A stretch of 64,000 nucleotides of DNA. Origin: Bimastos eiseni (taxonomy: Eukaryota > Annelida > Clitellata > Crassiclitellata > Lumbricidae). Below, one piece after another: positions 33,399-44,191 of the stretch. The notes below the pieces were generated by a model. That model saw nothing but the letters and a program-made list of their open reading frames with translations. It did not search any database and had not been told where the DNA came from. Location: assembly GCA_959347315.1 (NCBI GenBank), contig OY365806.1, forward strand, positions 26,418,015 to 26,482,014, in the 5' to 3' direction. Both the position numbers and the translations under genes were made by a program. How positions within the stretch are numbered: the first letter of the stretch is position 1; the number at the start of each line of letters is the position of its first letter.

Positions 33399-34638
33399 CA
33401 TCGAAAAGTTCTGTGTGTTCATTGATTCAAATGGGCTGCTGGATCCGAAAGGGCTGTTGGTTGCATAAGGGTCATTCGATTCGCGAAGGTTGTTGGATCC
33501 AAAAGATCTGACGGATCCAAAACGGCTTCTGCGTCTATAAGAATTTTTGGATGCAATAGAGGTGTTGGATGCACAAGGGTCCTTGGATTCACAAGTGTTG
33601 TTGGATACATACGGGTTGTTGGATCCAGAAGGGTTGTTGGATCCATACATGCCGTTGGATCCATAAGGGTTGTTGGATCCATATGGGTTGTTGGATCCAT
33701 ACGTGCCGTTGGATTCATAAGGTTTGTTGGATCCATATGGGTTATTGGATCCATACGTGCCGTTGGATTCATAAGGTTTGTTGGATCCATATGGGTTGTT
33801 GGATCCATACGTGCCGTTGGATTCATAAGGTTTGTTGGATCCATATGGGTTGTTGGATCCATACGTGCCGTTGGATCCGTAAGGGTTGTTGGATCCATAT
33901 GGGTTGATGGATCCATACGTGCCGTTGGATCCATAAGGGTTGTTGGATCCATATAGGTTGTTGGATCCATAAGGTTTGTTGGATCCATACGGGTTGTTGG
34001 ATCCATACGGGTTGATGGATCTAAAAGAGTTGCTGGATCCAAACGTTCTGTTAGATTCACTAGGGTTGTTGGCCGCACAAGGGTCTTTGGCTGCAAAAGG
34101 ATCGTCGTTGGTTGCACAAGGATCGTCGTTGGCTGCACAAGGATCGTCGCCGTTGGCTGCGCAAGGATTGTCGTTGGCTGCACGAGGGTCTTTGGCTGCA
34201 CAAAGATCGTTGTTGGCTGCACAAGGGTATTTGGCTGTACCAGGATCATCGTTGGCTGCACAATGGTCATTGGATGCACAAGGGTCCTTGGATTGAGAAT
34301 AACAAGGGTCTTTAGTTCCACTTGGGTCCTCTTGGCCACCAAAGTCGTAATTACCTTGAGAATCTTTCAACTTCCGTCTGTCCCACACGCCAAAGGCCTT
34401 GATGCCACTGGTCTTTAACATGAAGGTCTTGATGAGACTTCTGCACGAGAAACGTTGATTGACTTTGGTTTCAGTGCACCAGTCTTCAACTGCCGCCGAA
34501 GCACCTATGCAGCTAGCGTCCTTGGGAGCTGCGGCGGCCATTGGCATTTGTTGGCACGTGTCCACCTGCATGCATGCGTCTTGCGGCCTTCCTTTGGATT
34601 TCGATATTTTCTGTTCCGTTCTCGCCGCCCCATCATCT
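33399..34638 (-). CDS. Exon of a tandem-repeat protein rich in SNNPYG and AANDDPC units
   Basis: On the minus strand a good acceptor (ATCGCCTTTTTCAG) precedes an exon beginning A GAT GAT GGG. It opens DDGAARTEQKISKSKGRPQD, continues through a Cys-containing region (ACMQVDTCQQMP, AAVEDWC, RFSC) and a basic patch (VWDRRKLKDSQG). About 12 imperfect AANDDPC-like units follow, then about 25 GSNNPYG-type hexapeptides. A 398-residue ORF starts at Met 34571, but the upstream extension to the acceptor stays open, so this Met is likely internal. The frame runs to a stop at 33375 inside an ATC microsatellite. A candidate phase-0 donor (TCGATG|GTGATT) at 33399 would instead join it to the 29298-29603 exon. 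Function is unknown; a structural, secreted or adhesive protein is possible. Confidence 0.55.
33590..34050 (-). repeat. 18-bp coding minisatellite (GSNNPY unit)
   Basis: The 18-bp unit GGATCCATACGGGTTGTT (plus strand) is repeated about 25 times, with a higher-order 72-bp period in the middle (ATACGTGCCGTTGGATTCAT recurring). Each unit keeps a GGATCC core. The 18-bp period preserves the reading frame on both strands. Confidence 0.88.
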
Positions 34639-35649
34639 CTGAAAAAGGCGATAACATATGATGTACTTATGTACGCATCCGTTGTAAGAATGTTTGTTCA
34701 GTTGTTTCTCTGGATGTATATATGTATGTGTTGACGACTTCTGGTGTCTGTCGACTGAATTTAGAACCACTGATTTGCCCGATTTAGGTCTGTAGTATAG
34801 CGTTAATTGAAGAAAAGAAACATGTCTTTTCAGAGGCAGAGTCAGCCATTTTTGTAACCAGAGTATTGCACTGGTTACTCAAGGGCATTTTTCAACCAGA
34901 AAAATTCTGTTCTAGGCAAATTTATGGCGATCTCGTGGAAGGGCAACGACCAAGGCAGCAGTTTTTTAGCAGGGCATTTGGTCCTGGCTTGCCATGCTGT
35001 GGCGCCGCCAATGTTGTCTTTCATAATCACCCAATTAAATCGCAACAATACTTCAGAATTCGACATATATAAATCACACTGTACATACACGAATTTATCA
35101 TTGTCGTTTGTAGCGTAAAATTTCAACTTCGCACTTGATGTAGGCCTACTACTTGTATTAAATTGTACAAAATTAATAAGCCAATGACGATATGAAATCT
35201 TCCTACCTAAACATGGCGCCAAACAAGTTAATGACACGAAGACTCAAACATTGCGTCGTGGAGAATTCCTATAAAAATTGAACGAAAGCGTTGAACTTGA
35301 ACGTTCCCAAAAATTACCCGATTGAACGTAATATTATATTCATAACATTTATGTATTTTGCATGCATGTGTTTTTATAAAGTTATGAATGTAGAATTGTA
35401 GCTATGTATCTGTGTGTATCTAAATCTGTATCCATAAATCTCGCATCTTCCCGTATTTTGTCCTCTCCTCTATAATAGCCTACGATAGGCAGGTTCGTAC
35501 CTCCAATGTCGCCCTTCGTCTCCCCTTCAACTTGATGTAACCTTCCCTCATTATCCAGTCTATTAACATCACTTTCAGCCACCCTCTCTTGTGTTTTTCA
35601 CTTCATTCTTCCCTCAATAGTTCTTAGGAAGAGCGTCCCTCATTATGTA
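34639..35649. other. No supported gene
   Basis: A 120-codon minus-strand ORF (34875-35237) has no recognisable motif and no nearby splice or codon-bias support. Exons 5' of the repeat-protein gene may lie here but were not identified. Confidence 0.35.
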
Positions 35650-36200
35650 TCACAACCATTTCTCTGTCGGCTTCTTTTGAGTCCCAAATTTTTCGTCAAC
35701 CATTTGTAGCATCTCGTCATTGGTCCTGCGTTTCATCCAGCGGACTCTCTCCACCCTTCGCCATATCCACATCTCGAAAGACCTCAACTCTTCTGGTGTT
35801 TTCCTTCCCCGTGGTCCATGTTTCCAATCCACATAGCACAACACCAGGGGTGTAACAAGCAGGGGCAGAGGGGGCACCGCCCCCCAGTTTCATAACTGGG
35901 GGGCAGTTTCAGTGCACAGTGCCCCCATGTGCCCCCCCCCAAATCGGTTCTTTTATGTTTCTCCAATGGCTGTTTAAGATGACTTTTGTTAAGATAATTT
36001 GTGCCTCCCATTTTTAAAATTTCTGGGGGGGGAAATTTCAAAAAGTGGGGTGGGGTGGGAGAATTTTCTGCGCTTCGCGCAATAATATAAAAATTATGGC
36101 TTCCCTTTCAAAACCTTGTTACATCTCTGCACAACACCTGATTTCATAGACTTGTTCATCCGTTTCTTCAGATTTTACTTAGCTTACCTCTTTAAAATTC
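35650..36200 (-). pseudogene. RTE-type retrotransposon fragment interrupted by a hAT MITE
   Basis: The minus-strand frame at 35650-35836 encodes EELRSFEMWIWRRVERVRWM and KRRTNDEML, the same family as the fragment at 30370-30830. The preceding part (RMNKSMKS) continues on the other side of the MITE at 35845-36129. The MITE and one copy of its target duplication exactly separate the two halves of the conserved element segment. Confidence 0.78.
35845..36129. mobile_element. hAT-type MITE, 285 bp, perfect 8-bp target duplication (copy 1)
   Basis: The ends are CAGGGGTGTAACAAGC and, inverted, CAGAGATGTAACAAGG. CACAACAC flanks both sides (35837-35844 and 36130-36137). Internal features are opposed GGGGGG runs and GCGCTTCGCGCAATA. 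An inverted relative lies at 41074-41366. It has no coding capacity. Confidence 0.93.
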
Positions 36201-36429
36201 CTTTTTTTTAGTTCGTTCTTTTCCAACTACAACTATATTTAGGGTTGTTTTCTTTCCCGTGTTTATCCTCACGATCTTTGTTTTTTGATGTTTATTTTCA
36301 TATCGTACTACGTCGAGATCTTAGTTACCCAATCCGTCATTTTCTGTAGCTAACATGGTCTACGAGCAGCGTCATGGGTTGGCCTACGTTATTTTCGATT
36401 CTTCATGCTGGTATGCGCAAACGGTGACC

Positions 36430-36912
36430 GCTCATTTCGTCGAAGTTCATTTCGTCGCCTCTTTAGGGTAGCGCACATTATTAAAAACACTACCGAATGG
36501 TGACAGCCACGCACAGTGTACATATACCGAACCATCTAACAAAACACCTGGCTGCATTGATGAAAAGTATGCGGTTTAAATGGAAGAGGGGATGATGAAA
36601 AGATATTGACAGGAAGGTGGATTGACGAGAAGAATGCCGTTTAACTAGAAGCTGAATTAATGAAGAGGTTTCTGCCTGAATGAATGCAGAAATTATGGAA
36701 AGATACATGTCTAAATGGAAGCGGGAATTATGAAAAGATTTATGCCTTAATGGAATAGAAATGCTGAAGATATATCTGCCTAAATGGAAGCGGGAATGAT
36801 CAATAGATTTCTACTTAACTAGAATCTTGTGTCCAGGATCCTTATCATTATTTCTGCTTCCAGCTAGACATAATTCTTTTCATCAATCCAGCTTCTAGTT
36901 AATAATAAATGT
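36430..36912. mobile_element. Fold-back type element, probably right-truncated
   Basis: The left end has two tandem roughly 15-bp units (CTCATTTCGTCGAAG, TTCATTTCGTCGCC). A long array of minisatellite units (TAAATGGAAGCGGGAATTAT type) follows, then a short opposed segment (TCAATCCAGCTTCTAGTTAA). No matching right terminal repeat was found. Confidence 0.65.
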
Positions 36913-37734
36913 TTTGTTTCAATATTTGATTTATATTACGTCATATTCTCAAGAAGAGTCAGGTAGGACCCTATTGCTCATCTCTCTTTTGATGGATCGA
37001 CGTCTTGTGTAAAGTGAAATGCAAGGCCATGGCTGGATTGCCCCACCCCTCTGGATCTACCCCTGATATACAATCTGTGACAAAAGAAAGCATTACTAAG
37101 CTATATAGTAGTACAGCTTAGACTGAATGAGGCGGAGTTACAGTGAATAGGCCTATAATTCTTCTTCTTTCAATTTCTTTCGGACGGCGTACCCTTTAGA
37201 CGTTGAGTGAGTGACCTTTGTAGATTCGCTCGCTCGCGGATCTTTCGGTTGAGCCTTGTTATTCAGAAAACAGACAAATAAAAATCTACAACCATTTAAT
37301 GTAATCAACTCCTCCCCCGCAGAATAGTGTGCCACTGTGACAGACAACTTCTAGATGCATTGATTCCTACATGCAAGCAACCCCTGACTGCGACAGAACA
37401 GCGATTATGCAAGATGTAAAACATAGAACATTTATATCACAACATGACACTCATCTAGTCTTTATAGACTAACCATCGCTCTCATCAATAGCTCTGATAT
37501 AGCGTTCGTCACGGATTTGGAACGCAATCTAACTCGCATTTGTGGTAAAAGAAACTAGTCAAAACATTCAACGACTCGCGTTAGAAATACAACGTTTCAC
37601 TGGTTTCAGCATCGTTTTTTGTTACTGTCAGCCTGTATTCTGCTCAACAGAAGTGGATGAAGCGCAGACGTTACAAATGTCAGTAACAATTTGGATACAG
37701 TTTTATCACTGTATCATGCCACTCAAAATTATTA

Positions 37735-37805
37735 TTATTGTCATCATCATCATCATCATCATCATCATCGTCATCGTCGTCCTCATCATCATCACCACCA
37801 TCATC
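37735..37805 (+). repeat. ATC microsatellite
   Basis: About 20 ATC/GTC units in a row. The Ser- and Ile-rich ORFs across it are not credible genes. Confidence 0.88.
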
Positions 37806-38465
37806 ATTATATTTATTATTACTATTATATATGACAACGACGATGTTCAAGATGTTGACGATGATTATGATTGCAGATGTGCCGTCAATTATACGAATGT
37901 CTACACAGAGGTATATAATATTGTTATAATTATACTGCTACAGGTACTATGGTTCCTAGGCCTAGGTACACGTGCTGCGTCGTAAATGGAACGGGACATC
38001 ATTTGTATCTAAAAAAGAGTGGTCAAGAAATGCCGTATGAGTTCAACATTTAAGGCAAGGATGAACAAGGAGATTGACGTTTTGCAAATGACGTCACTAT
38101 GATGTCATGTTTGGATTGCATAACCTTACATATTTTATGCAGTAATAGATAAATAGGCTACGTCTGGATTAAAACGGTTTGGGGATTTTAAAAAATCTAC
38201 GAACATTTATTTACTAGTTAGTTTCATATAGTCATTAGGGGATCGTTTTTCCGGACACATTGTACTTATACTATTAAATGCTGGGCTTTAAATTTGTGTG
38301 CAGAACATACGCAAAGCTACGGTTGACTACACCAACGTGAAAGTAAGCACTGTGCGCTTGGCCGTAAGGTACAAGTCAAGGTTGGTATACGACCAAGAGG
38401 TGAACAATGTGTAACGAAGGTGTAACCAGTGAGATGGGTAGCAGAGACGGTGCCCATCTAAACAT

Positions 38466-38620
38466 ATAAAGAAGAAAAGTGTGTTTGTGACTATGTTCCA
38501 CAAAAATGCTTGATCATCTCTACCGATTGCTTCCAAATTTTGCAAGAAAACTTCTTTCCAGCCGAGGAAAACATAGAGGAGGGGGGGTAGCGATTCTAAA
38601 ATCTTACCCCTTCTCCATTT
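38466..38620 (+). repeat. Dispersed repeat family, copy 1 of 3
   Basis: GTGACTATGTTCCAC, then CTACCGATTGCTTCCAAATT, then AGCCGAGGAAAACATA and TCTTACCCCTTCTCC. The same ordered blocks occur at 39212-39345 and 42055-42205, all in plus orientation. The shared segment includes ACCGATTACTC and TTTTGCACGAATACTT. No ends were determined; it is a fragment of a larger mobile element. Confidence 0.72.
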
Positions 38621-39211
38621 TTTTCCAGTATTGTATGCAAGACTTGAAACTTCAAGACCAAGATGAGACCGAGACAGTGAGGTGCCGAGACCGAGACAGT
38701 GACACTAGGTTCTAGACAGTACGAGACAGTAAAGACAAGTCATCTGATATAAAGGACTGTAAAATACTAACGTATCAGTTTATGGGAATAATGTTCATTT
38801 GTAATTTCAATTTGAAACTTAGTTATAATGTATATAGTACCAATTCTCGAGAACAGCTTTTATATTGGCGCGTTTTATCTTTTTCGATATCTCTTCTTCG
38901 GACAATCTTCTGAATAGTAAATCCCGTTTCTGCCTAAATATGATCCTTTATTAAAACCCGCTTCTTGCGCTTAATGATACAGACATTTTTGGGGCGAGTA
39001 AAACCATAAATTACTCAAAAGTGAAATATCCGATTTAACACCAAGTTTGTCCAGAGTCATAAGTGGCCAGTCAGTTGCACATTGTAAATGAATCCTTATT
39101 GGCGACCATGGGGAAGCATTGTTCAATTCCAGAATTTGTAGATGTTTCGTTAACGCTTCAAAATGCCTAAAAAGAAATTCATTGGCCAAATCAATCCAAA
39201 GGTTACTGTAT

Positions 39212-39345
39212 AAAGAAGAAAAATATGTATGTGACCATGTTCATTACACAAAACGTTTGATTCACTGGACCGATTACTCCTAAATTTTGCACGAATACTT
39301 TTGAGTAGCCGACAACAAACAAAATGGGGTTCGCGATCACAGAAC
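39212..39345 (+). repeat. Dispersed repeat family, copy 2 of 3
   Basis: Contains ACCGATTACTCCTAAATTTT, GCACGAATACTTTTGAGTAG and ATGGGGTTCGCGA, as in the copy at 42055. A fourth partial block occurs at about 39582-39632 (TCGCTCCCAAAGTTTGCACG). Confidence 0.72.
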
Positions 39346-40394
39346 TTTCCCCCTTACGATCATTTATTTACAGCGATCATTTCAACGAATGCAAAAAATA
39401 AACCGCCATTTTGTGTCGAGTTACACAGTACAGCGTGGCAAAGTTCGACGACGCGGGGAATTCTTCAACGAGAAAACCCGACGTCACGGGACAGTCCGGG
39501 CGGCGGCCACAACATTTCACAATACAGGCGATCCGCCGTAGGCGGTGAATAGCAGCAACAGCCAGAATACTTTCGAGCAACTCGAGCGATCGCTCCCAAA
39601 GTTTGCACGAACACTTGTAAGCATCGGAGAAAAAAGCAATCAGAAAATATGGTTCAATCCGGGTAAAGCCGGGTACTTTAGCTATAGTGGTCTATGAAAG
39701 GCAGTAACCCCACACCGGACGGTCTGATAGTATTGGTTGTCATAGTTAAGGTTTGACGTCGGGTTTCCGGCTCGTGGGCTCTTCAAATGTGTGACATAGA
39801 CTGAACCAACATCTTTATTTAAAGTTCAATCCACCGCGGATCCTGCCCAGATATATATGGCTGACGAAATACTTCTTGCTCATTCAGTTTCTTCCCACCG
39901 TCCACTTCGTTCGTCCAATAGACCTCTTTGTTCATCGCATAAGAACTTGCATGGCTCAGTCTAAGTCTTTTGCGTCACTAGTCAATTAGTCAATATAGAT
40001 AGGGAATGCGCTTTCCCTTTTTGTTCGCTCTAAAATTATATCTGGTATTCTCTCATCCTCTTTCGCTTTTCTCAAAACCTGCTTACTCGTCGGGCCTTGC
40101 TCACAGACAGCGCTTCTGATGGCTCATCCTACCAGTCTCTTTACAAATACTACTATATACGATGCATGCTTAAGCAAATTCACGGAGCGGTGGATGGAGA
40201 AGGTAGAGAAAAGAAGAGCAACCACATTAACTTGTGCATTTTGAGCAGAGTTCAAAATTGATCAGGTCAACTTGCCATACCTATACCCATACGAGGACGA
40301 CATAAATTCCAGGCCTCTACATGCAGAGCAGTCACAGGCGCCCACGGCCTCTCTAGAGAAATATGTTTTCTCGATTCAGTTGGCTTGATTAGAT

Positions 40395-41861
40395 CAGTGG
40401 TTCTAGCCTGCCTACCATCTGTGGTCCGCGACCATCTGCCTGTTGGTCCGCGAGCAGGAGCAAAAAAATTAATGTGTCTTTTTAAATTGAATCCATGTAA
40501 AACAGATACATTTTCTCAATGTTCAAATTATAATTTTATTTCAATCGCTAGATTGCAGCACAGAACTAGTAATAGGGCCTACATTTACGGTAAAAAATAA
40601 GTTTATATCAATTTGTTACTTAACATCCCACATACCTTCACACGTTCAAAATTTTTTCAAACTACCTAGACAGACGATCAGAGAGAGAATGCAAACTTTG
40701 TCTGCTTGTTTCCTCAAGACCAGAAAAATATTAATCACATCTACCACGATCACGTAAGTTTTGTTTATTGTCTACAAGATGGTGCACCCGGCGTTCGCCC
40801 CGGTTGAGACAGTTTTTTGACCCTGGAGAGGAGGAAGACGCCGGCCGCGGGATTCACCAACTCCTCTACCGGATGTCCGGCGAAGGTTTTGAGTCAATAG
40901 GTCTAAAAGTGTGCAAATGCATACAAAGTACATACCGACCTGAGCGATTGTGCAAACGTATATCTCCCAAACCGTCCATTCATTCCCCGAGCGAACGGCG
41001 AAAGTTTAGTCAATAGCTGTATAAGTGTTCAAAATTTATACAAAGTACAAACCACCAGACAGACCGTGCAAACCAGAGGTGTAACAAGGTTTTGAAAAGT
41101 GGGAGGCATAATTTAAAAAATATTGCGCGAAGCGCCAAAAAAATTCTTGCCCCCCACGTTTTGAATTTTTCCCCCCAAAAATTTTAAAAATGGGGGGGGC
41201 AAAATTATTTTAACAAAGGTAATCTTAAAAAGCCATTGGATAAACAAAAAAGAACCGATTAGGGGCACATGGGGGGCGCTGAGTACTAAAACTGGGGGCT
41301 TTGCTCCTCCAGTTTTGAAACGGGGGGGGGCAGGTGGCCCCCTGCCTCCCGCTTGTTACACCTCTGGTGCAAACGTATATCTCCCGTACAAAAGGCGTGG
41401 CAGAGAGATGTCACATGCAGGTGTTTCGGCGAGACGCCTTTGGCGACTGAGAAGGAAACTTTCGTGGGGGAGTCCTGAACCACAAAATACTGCATGTGTC
41501 AGATGTTTCCCGAGCCAACGGTTAAGGTTTCTAGTGAATAGCTCTAAAACTGTGCAAATGTATCGCCGGACAAAGACACACAGACAGACAGAATTCTCTA
41601 TTTATATAGATTTCAATAGCCAGAAAGTACTAACTGCTGCAATAGGCCTTCAAAATGCGTTTTGCTATTAGGCTATGTTTGCTTTTTAGTTATACTGGAG
41701 ATCGCACGTACGTCTGCATGTTTCCATATATTTTAATTAAATAAAGCAATACAATTTAGTAACTATTGGATAAATCCATAGTAAACACTTTAGTGATGCT
41801 GCGCGAACCAGACACACGATTTATAAGTGGTTATTGATGCTTAAAAGGCTGAGAACCGCTG
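40395..41861. mobile_element. hAT-like element carrying tandem repeats and a nested MITE
   Basis: The left end CAGTGGTTCTAGCCTGCCTA, then TGTGGTCCGCGA, and the right end, inverted, CAGCGGTTCTCAGCC, are hAT-like. Flanking octamers GATTAGAT and GATTAAAC agree at six of eight positions. The interior includes two or three copies of a segment with GTGCAAACGTATATCTCCC and AGTCAATAG. One copy is interrupted by the MITE at 41074-41366. No transposase was found. Confidence 0.65.
41074..41366. mobile_element. hAT-type MITE, 293 bp, perfect 8-bp target duplication (copy 2, inverted)
   Basis: The ends are CAGAGGTGTAACAAGG and, inverted, CAGAGGTGTAACAAGC. GTGCAAAC flanks both sides (41066-41073 and 41367-41374). 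It is the reverse complement of the MITE at 35845-36129, sharing GCGCGAAGCGC, a poly-G segment and AGAACCGATT. It has inserted into a GTGCAAAC motif of the internal tandem repeat of the host hAT element. Confidence 0.93.
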
Positions 41862-42054
41862 GATTAAACTACACTGAATTGGTACGGATTAAATCAAATA
41901 ACATTGGATCAGTAAAATCCTTCGATGGACCTCAATATCGTATCTTATCTAATCTAATTCCATATAATTGTTTTTCTTTTGATTTCACAAGCTTCGATCA
42001 GATTTAATTTTTGGGGGACATGTTTTATTCTATTTAACCTATACCTATAAAGAA

Positions 42055-42205
42055 GTAAAGTATATAAGTAACTAACTATGTATGTTTCACGAAAACTTTT
42101 GATCCACTCCACCGATTACTCAAAACTTTTTGCACGAATACTTCTGAGTAGCCGAGGAAAGACATATGGGGTTCGCGAACCCAAAATCTTACCCCTCCCC
42201 ATTTT
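42055..42205 (+). repeat. Dispersed repeat family, copy 3 of 3
   Basis: Contains TCCACCGATTACTCAAAACT, TGCACGAATACTTCTGAGTA and ATCTTACCCCTCCCCATTTT. It is the best preserved of the three related copies. Confidence 0.75.
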
Positions 42206-42582
42206 ATTGGGTGAAACTTCACGCACACGAAAAAAAATACGTCTTTCTGCCTAACGCATTTTATGTAATTATAGCAATACCGATCTAGCCAGTGGCGTCG
42301 ATATAAAATTGGTGTATTTCAAACTCAGTCAATAGCCTGGCATAAACGAAGATCTACGCGTGAATAAAACTAAACCAGGTCGCCATCACGTGATGATCTA
42401 GATTGGAAGATATCGGATTGGTCGGCAATTTAGGTTGAGATCAACGCGTATGATTGTTGAGTTAAACTGGCTTACGGAGACATTATTAATGTGGTCTATC
42501 ACCATTGGTTAGATGTTGTGAACAAGAATCACCATCATCGTTTTGCTTAAAAGAAATAATAATTATTTTCAATCAATACTTA

Positions 42583-43783
42583 GGGGCCGTTCACATATTA
42601 TATAACGCTCAAGGAGTAGGTGTGTGGGTTTCTGTTTTGTTAGCGTTATATTGTGTAGGGTGGGGTAGGTTGAAGGTTTTGTTATATAACAAACTTTGTC
42701 AGCTTATGCTATGTTGCCTGATTGCCTGCCAATTGGAAACTGCAAGTACCACGGGCCTTCATTCATTAATCAAAGTTCACAATACGCTGTGAACCAAAAC
42801 TAGCACCATTAACTGCCACCTGGCGAATTGATTTGACGTTCTTACTTATTATTTATAAATCCACTTTTATCAATTTCCTGTTTACAATTTTAACAATTTC
42901 CTGTGTATAGCTTTAAACGCTCTTAAATTCAATTCTGTGCTTCGTTTTGATTTTGGTTTAAACTTAAATTAATTCCCTTGAAATAATTATTTCGGTAGGT
43001 ATTATCTAGATGTTTGATTTCATTTTTTATAGTATGTGTAAATAGTATATATATATGTTTGCTTAAATACCCAATTGTAGTATACACTATGTATACATCA
43101 TACGCTATTAAATAGGTAGAGTTGTTCTGCGAACCTATCGATAAATAGGGCCTACCTGATAACGCAATATGAAACCAATCCATTCTGCGTGATACTGCAA
43201 TGCTCATTTCTAGTGCAAAAAGGGAGGCAAAGTAAAGTGGTGCTTTTGATATGAATTACGTCACTACCATGTATTACTATGCTGTATTAGTAGGCCCACA
43301 TGTAGATACTTGGTGACAAGCGTCGACTACCCAATTAGTTACCGTAATTAATACAATTGAATTTAGCGCAATTAAAAGTCCGATTATTAAGATGCATAGG
43401 AGCTCCATACATCCGGTCTAATCATCATTGGCAGGAAAGAGTACACAATTTTAAGATGGCCTTTGTTACATAGCTAATTGGGCGTATGATGATTTTTTTA
43501 CTGCAGTTCTTGAAATGGATAAAGGCAATTATCAGCTGAATCACTACTATTAAAGTGCTAACTAACATTGTATTGTTAAAAAAGTTTCAAATTGCGCAAT
43601 ATATTTATGTCGATTGTATGTTTTTTATAATGTGCTTATAGTCTGGGGTGGGGTAGGGGTTAGGTAGCATATCAGTTATATAATATAGGGGTGGGTCACA
43701 GCTGCTGTTATATAACGTCATTAGGGGTAGTGGGTGGGGCAAAAATCGAGATTTTATGCGTTATATAATATGTGAACGGTCCC
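42583..43783. mobile_element. 1.2-kb Harbinger-like MITE with TTA target duplication
   Basis: The left end GGGGCCGTTCACATATTATA is inverse to the right end (TATAATATGTGAACGGTCCC). TTA flanks both sides (42580-42582 and 43784-43786). Subterminal regions carry GTGGGGTAGG-type G-rich runs and ATATAAC motifs in both orientations. The TSD length is as in PIF/Harbinger; no transposase is present. Confidence 0.82.
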
Positions 43784-43799
43784 TTAGATTATTAACTAA

Positions 43800-43895
43800 T
43801 TAAGAGATGCGACTTCAAAAAGAAAGCAATGTATCATAAGTGTTGTCGTTGCAATCGCTAGAGTTCCAAGAACTGACAGCACAAGGTGACAAGGT
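43800..43895 (+). pseudogene. RTE-type retrotransposon 3' tail scrap
   Basis: GATGCGACTTCAAAAAGAAA, then a frame reading VAIARVPRTDSTR. This matches the end of the RTE fragment at 30370-30830 (DATSERK, then VVRVRRTDSTR). Only the last 30 or so codons remain. Confidence 0.7.
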
Positions 43896-44191
43896 GACTT
43901 AGATTATGGCCGACTATATCGCGAAGCTTCTGAATTCAAAGAAGTCAGATACGGAAAAGTCAAACGCAGTCCCTCAAGATTATCTACGAGCAACTGATGA
44001 CTATATGGAATATTCCATAATTGTAGTGAGCCAACTATAGACGCAATTTTCTTGGATAAATAGTTTCCGCAGTGCGTATAGTCTTTTTATCCATAACTTC
44101 GATCACAACTTAGATAGAATGATAATTTAATTGTAATTTGAGGACTATCCGAGCAAATCCGAGTATTTTAGCCAGCTAACTATAAAGATCA

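Noticed and set aside
33090..33425. Ser/His/Ile-rich ORFs over the ATC repeat
   Set aside because: They are frame readings of a trinucleotide microsatellite; no other coding evidence exists.
33105..34050. CRISPR-like array from regular short repeats
   Set aside because: The repeats are contiguous microsatellite or minisatellite units with no unique spacers, in a eukaryotic genome.
34875..35237. 120-codon minus-strand ORF
   Set aside because: Considered as a 5' exon of the repeat-protein gene, but no motif, splice support or composition match was found.
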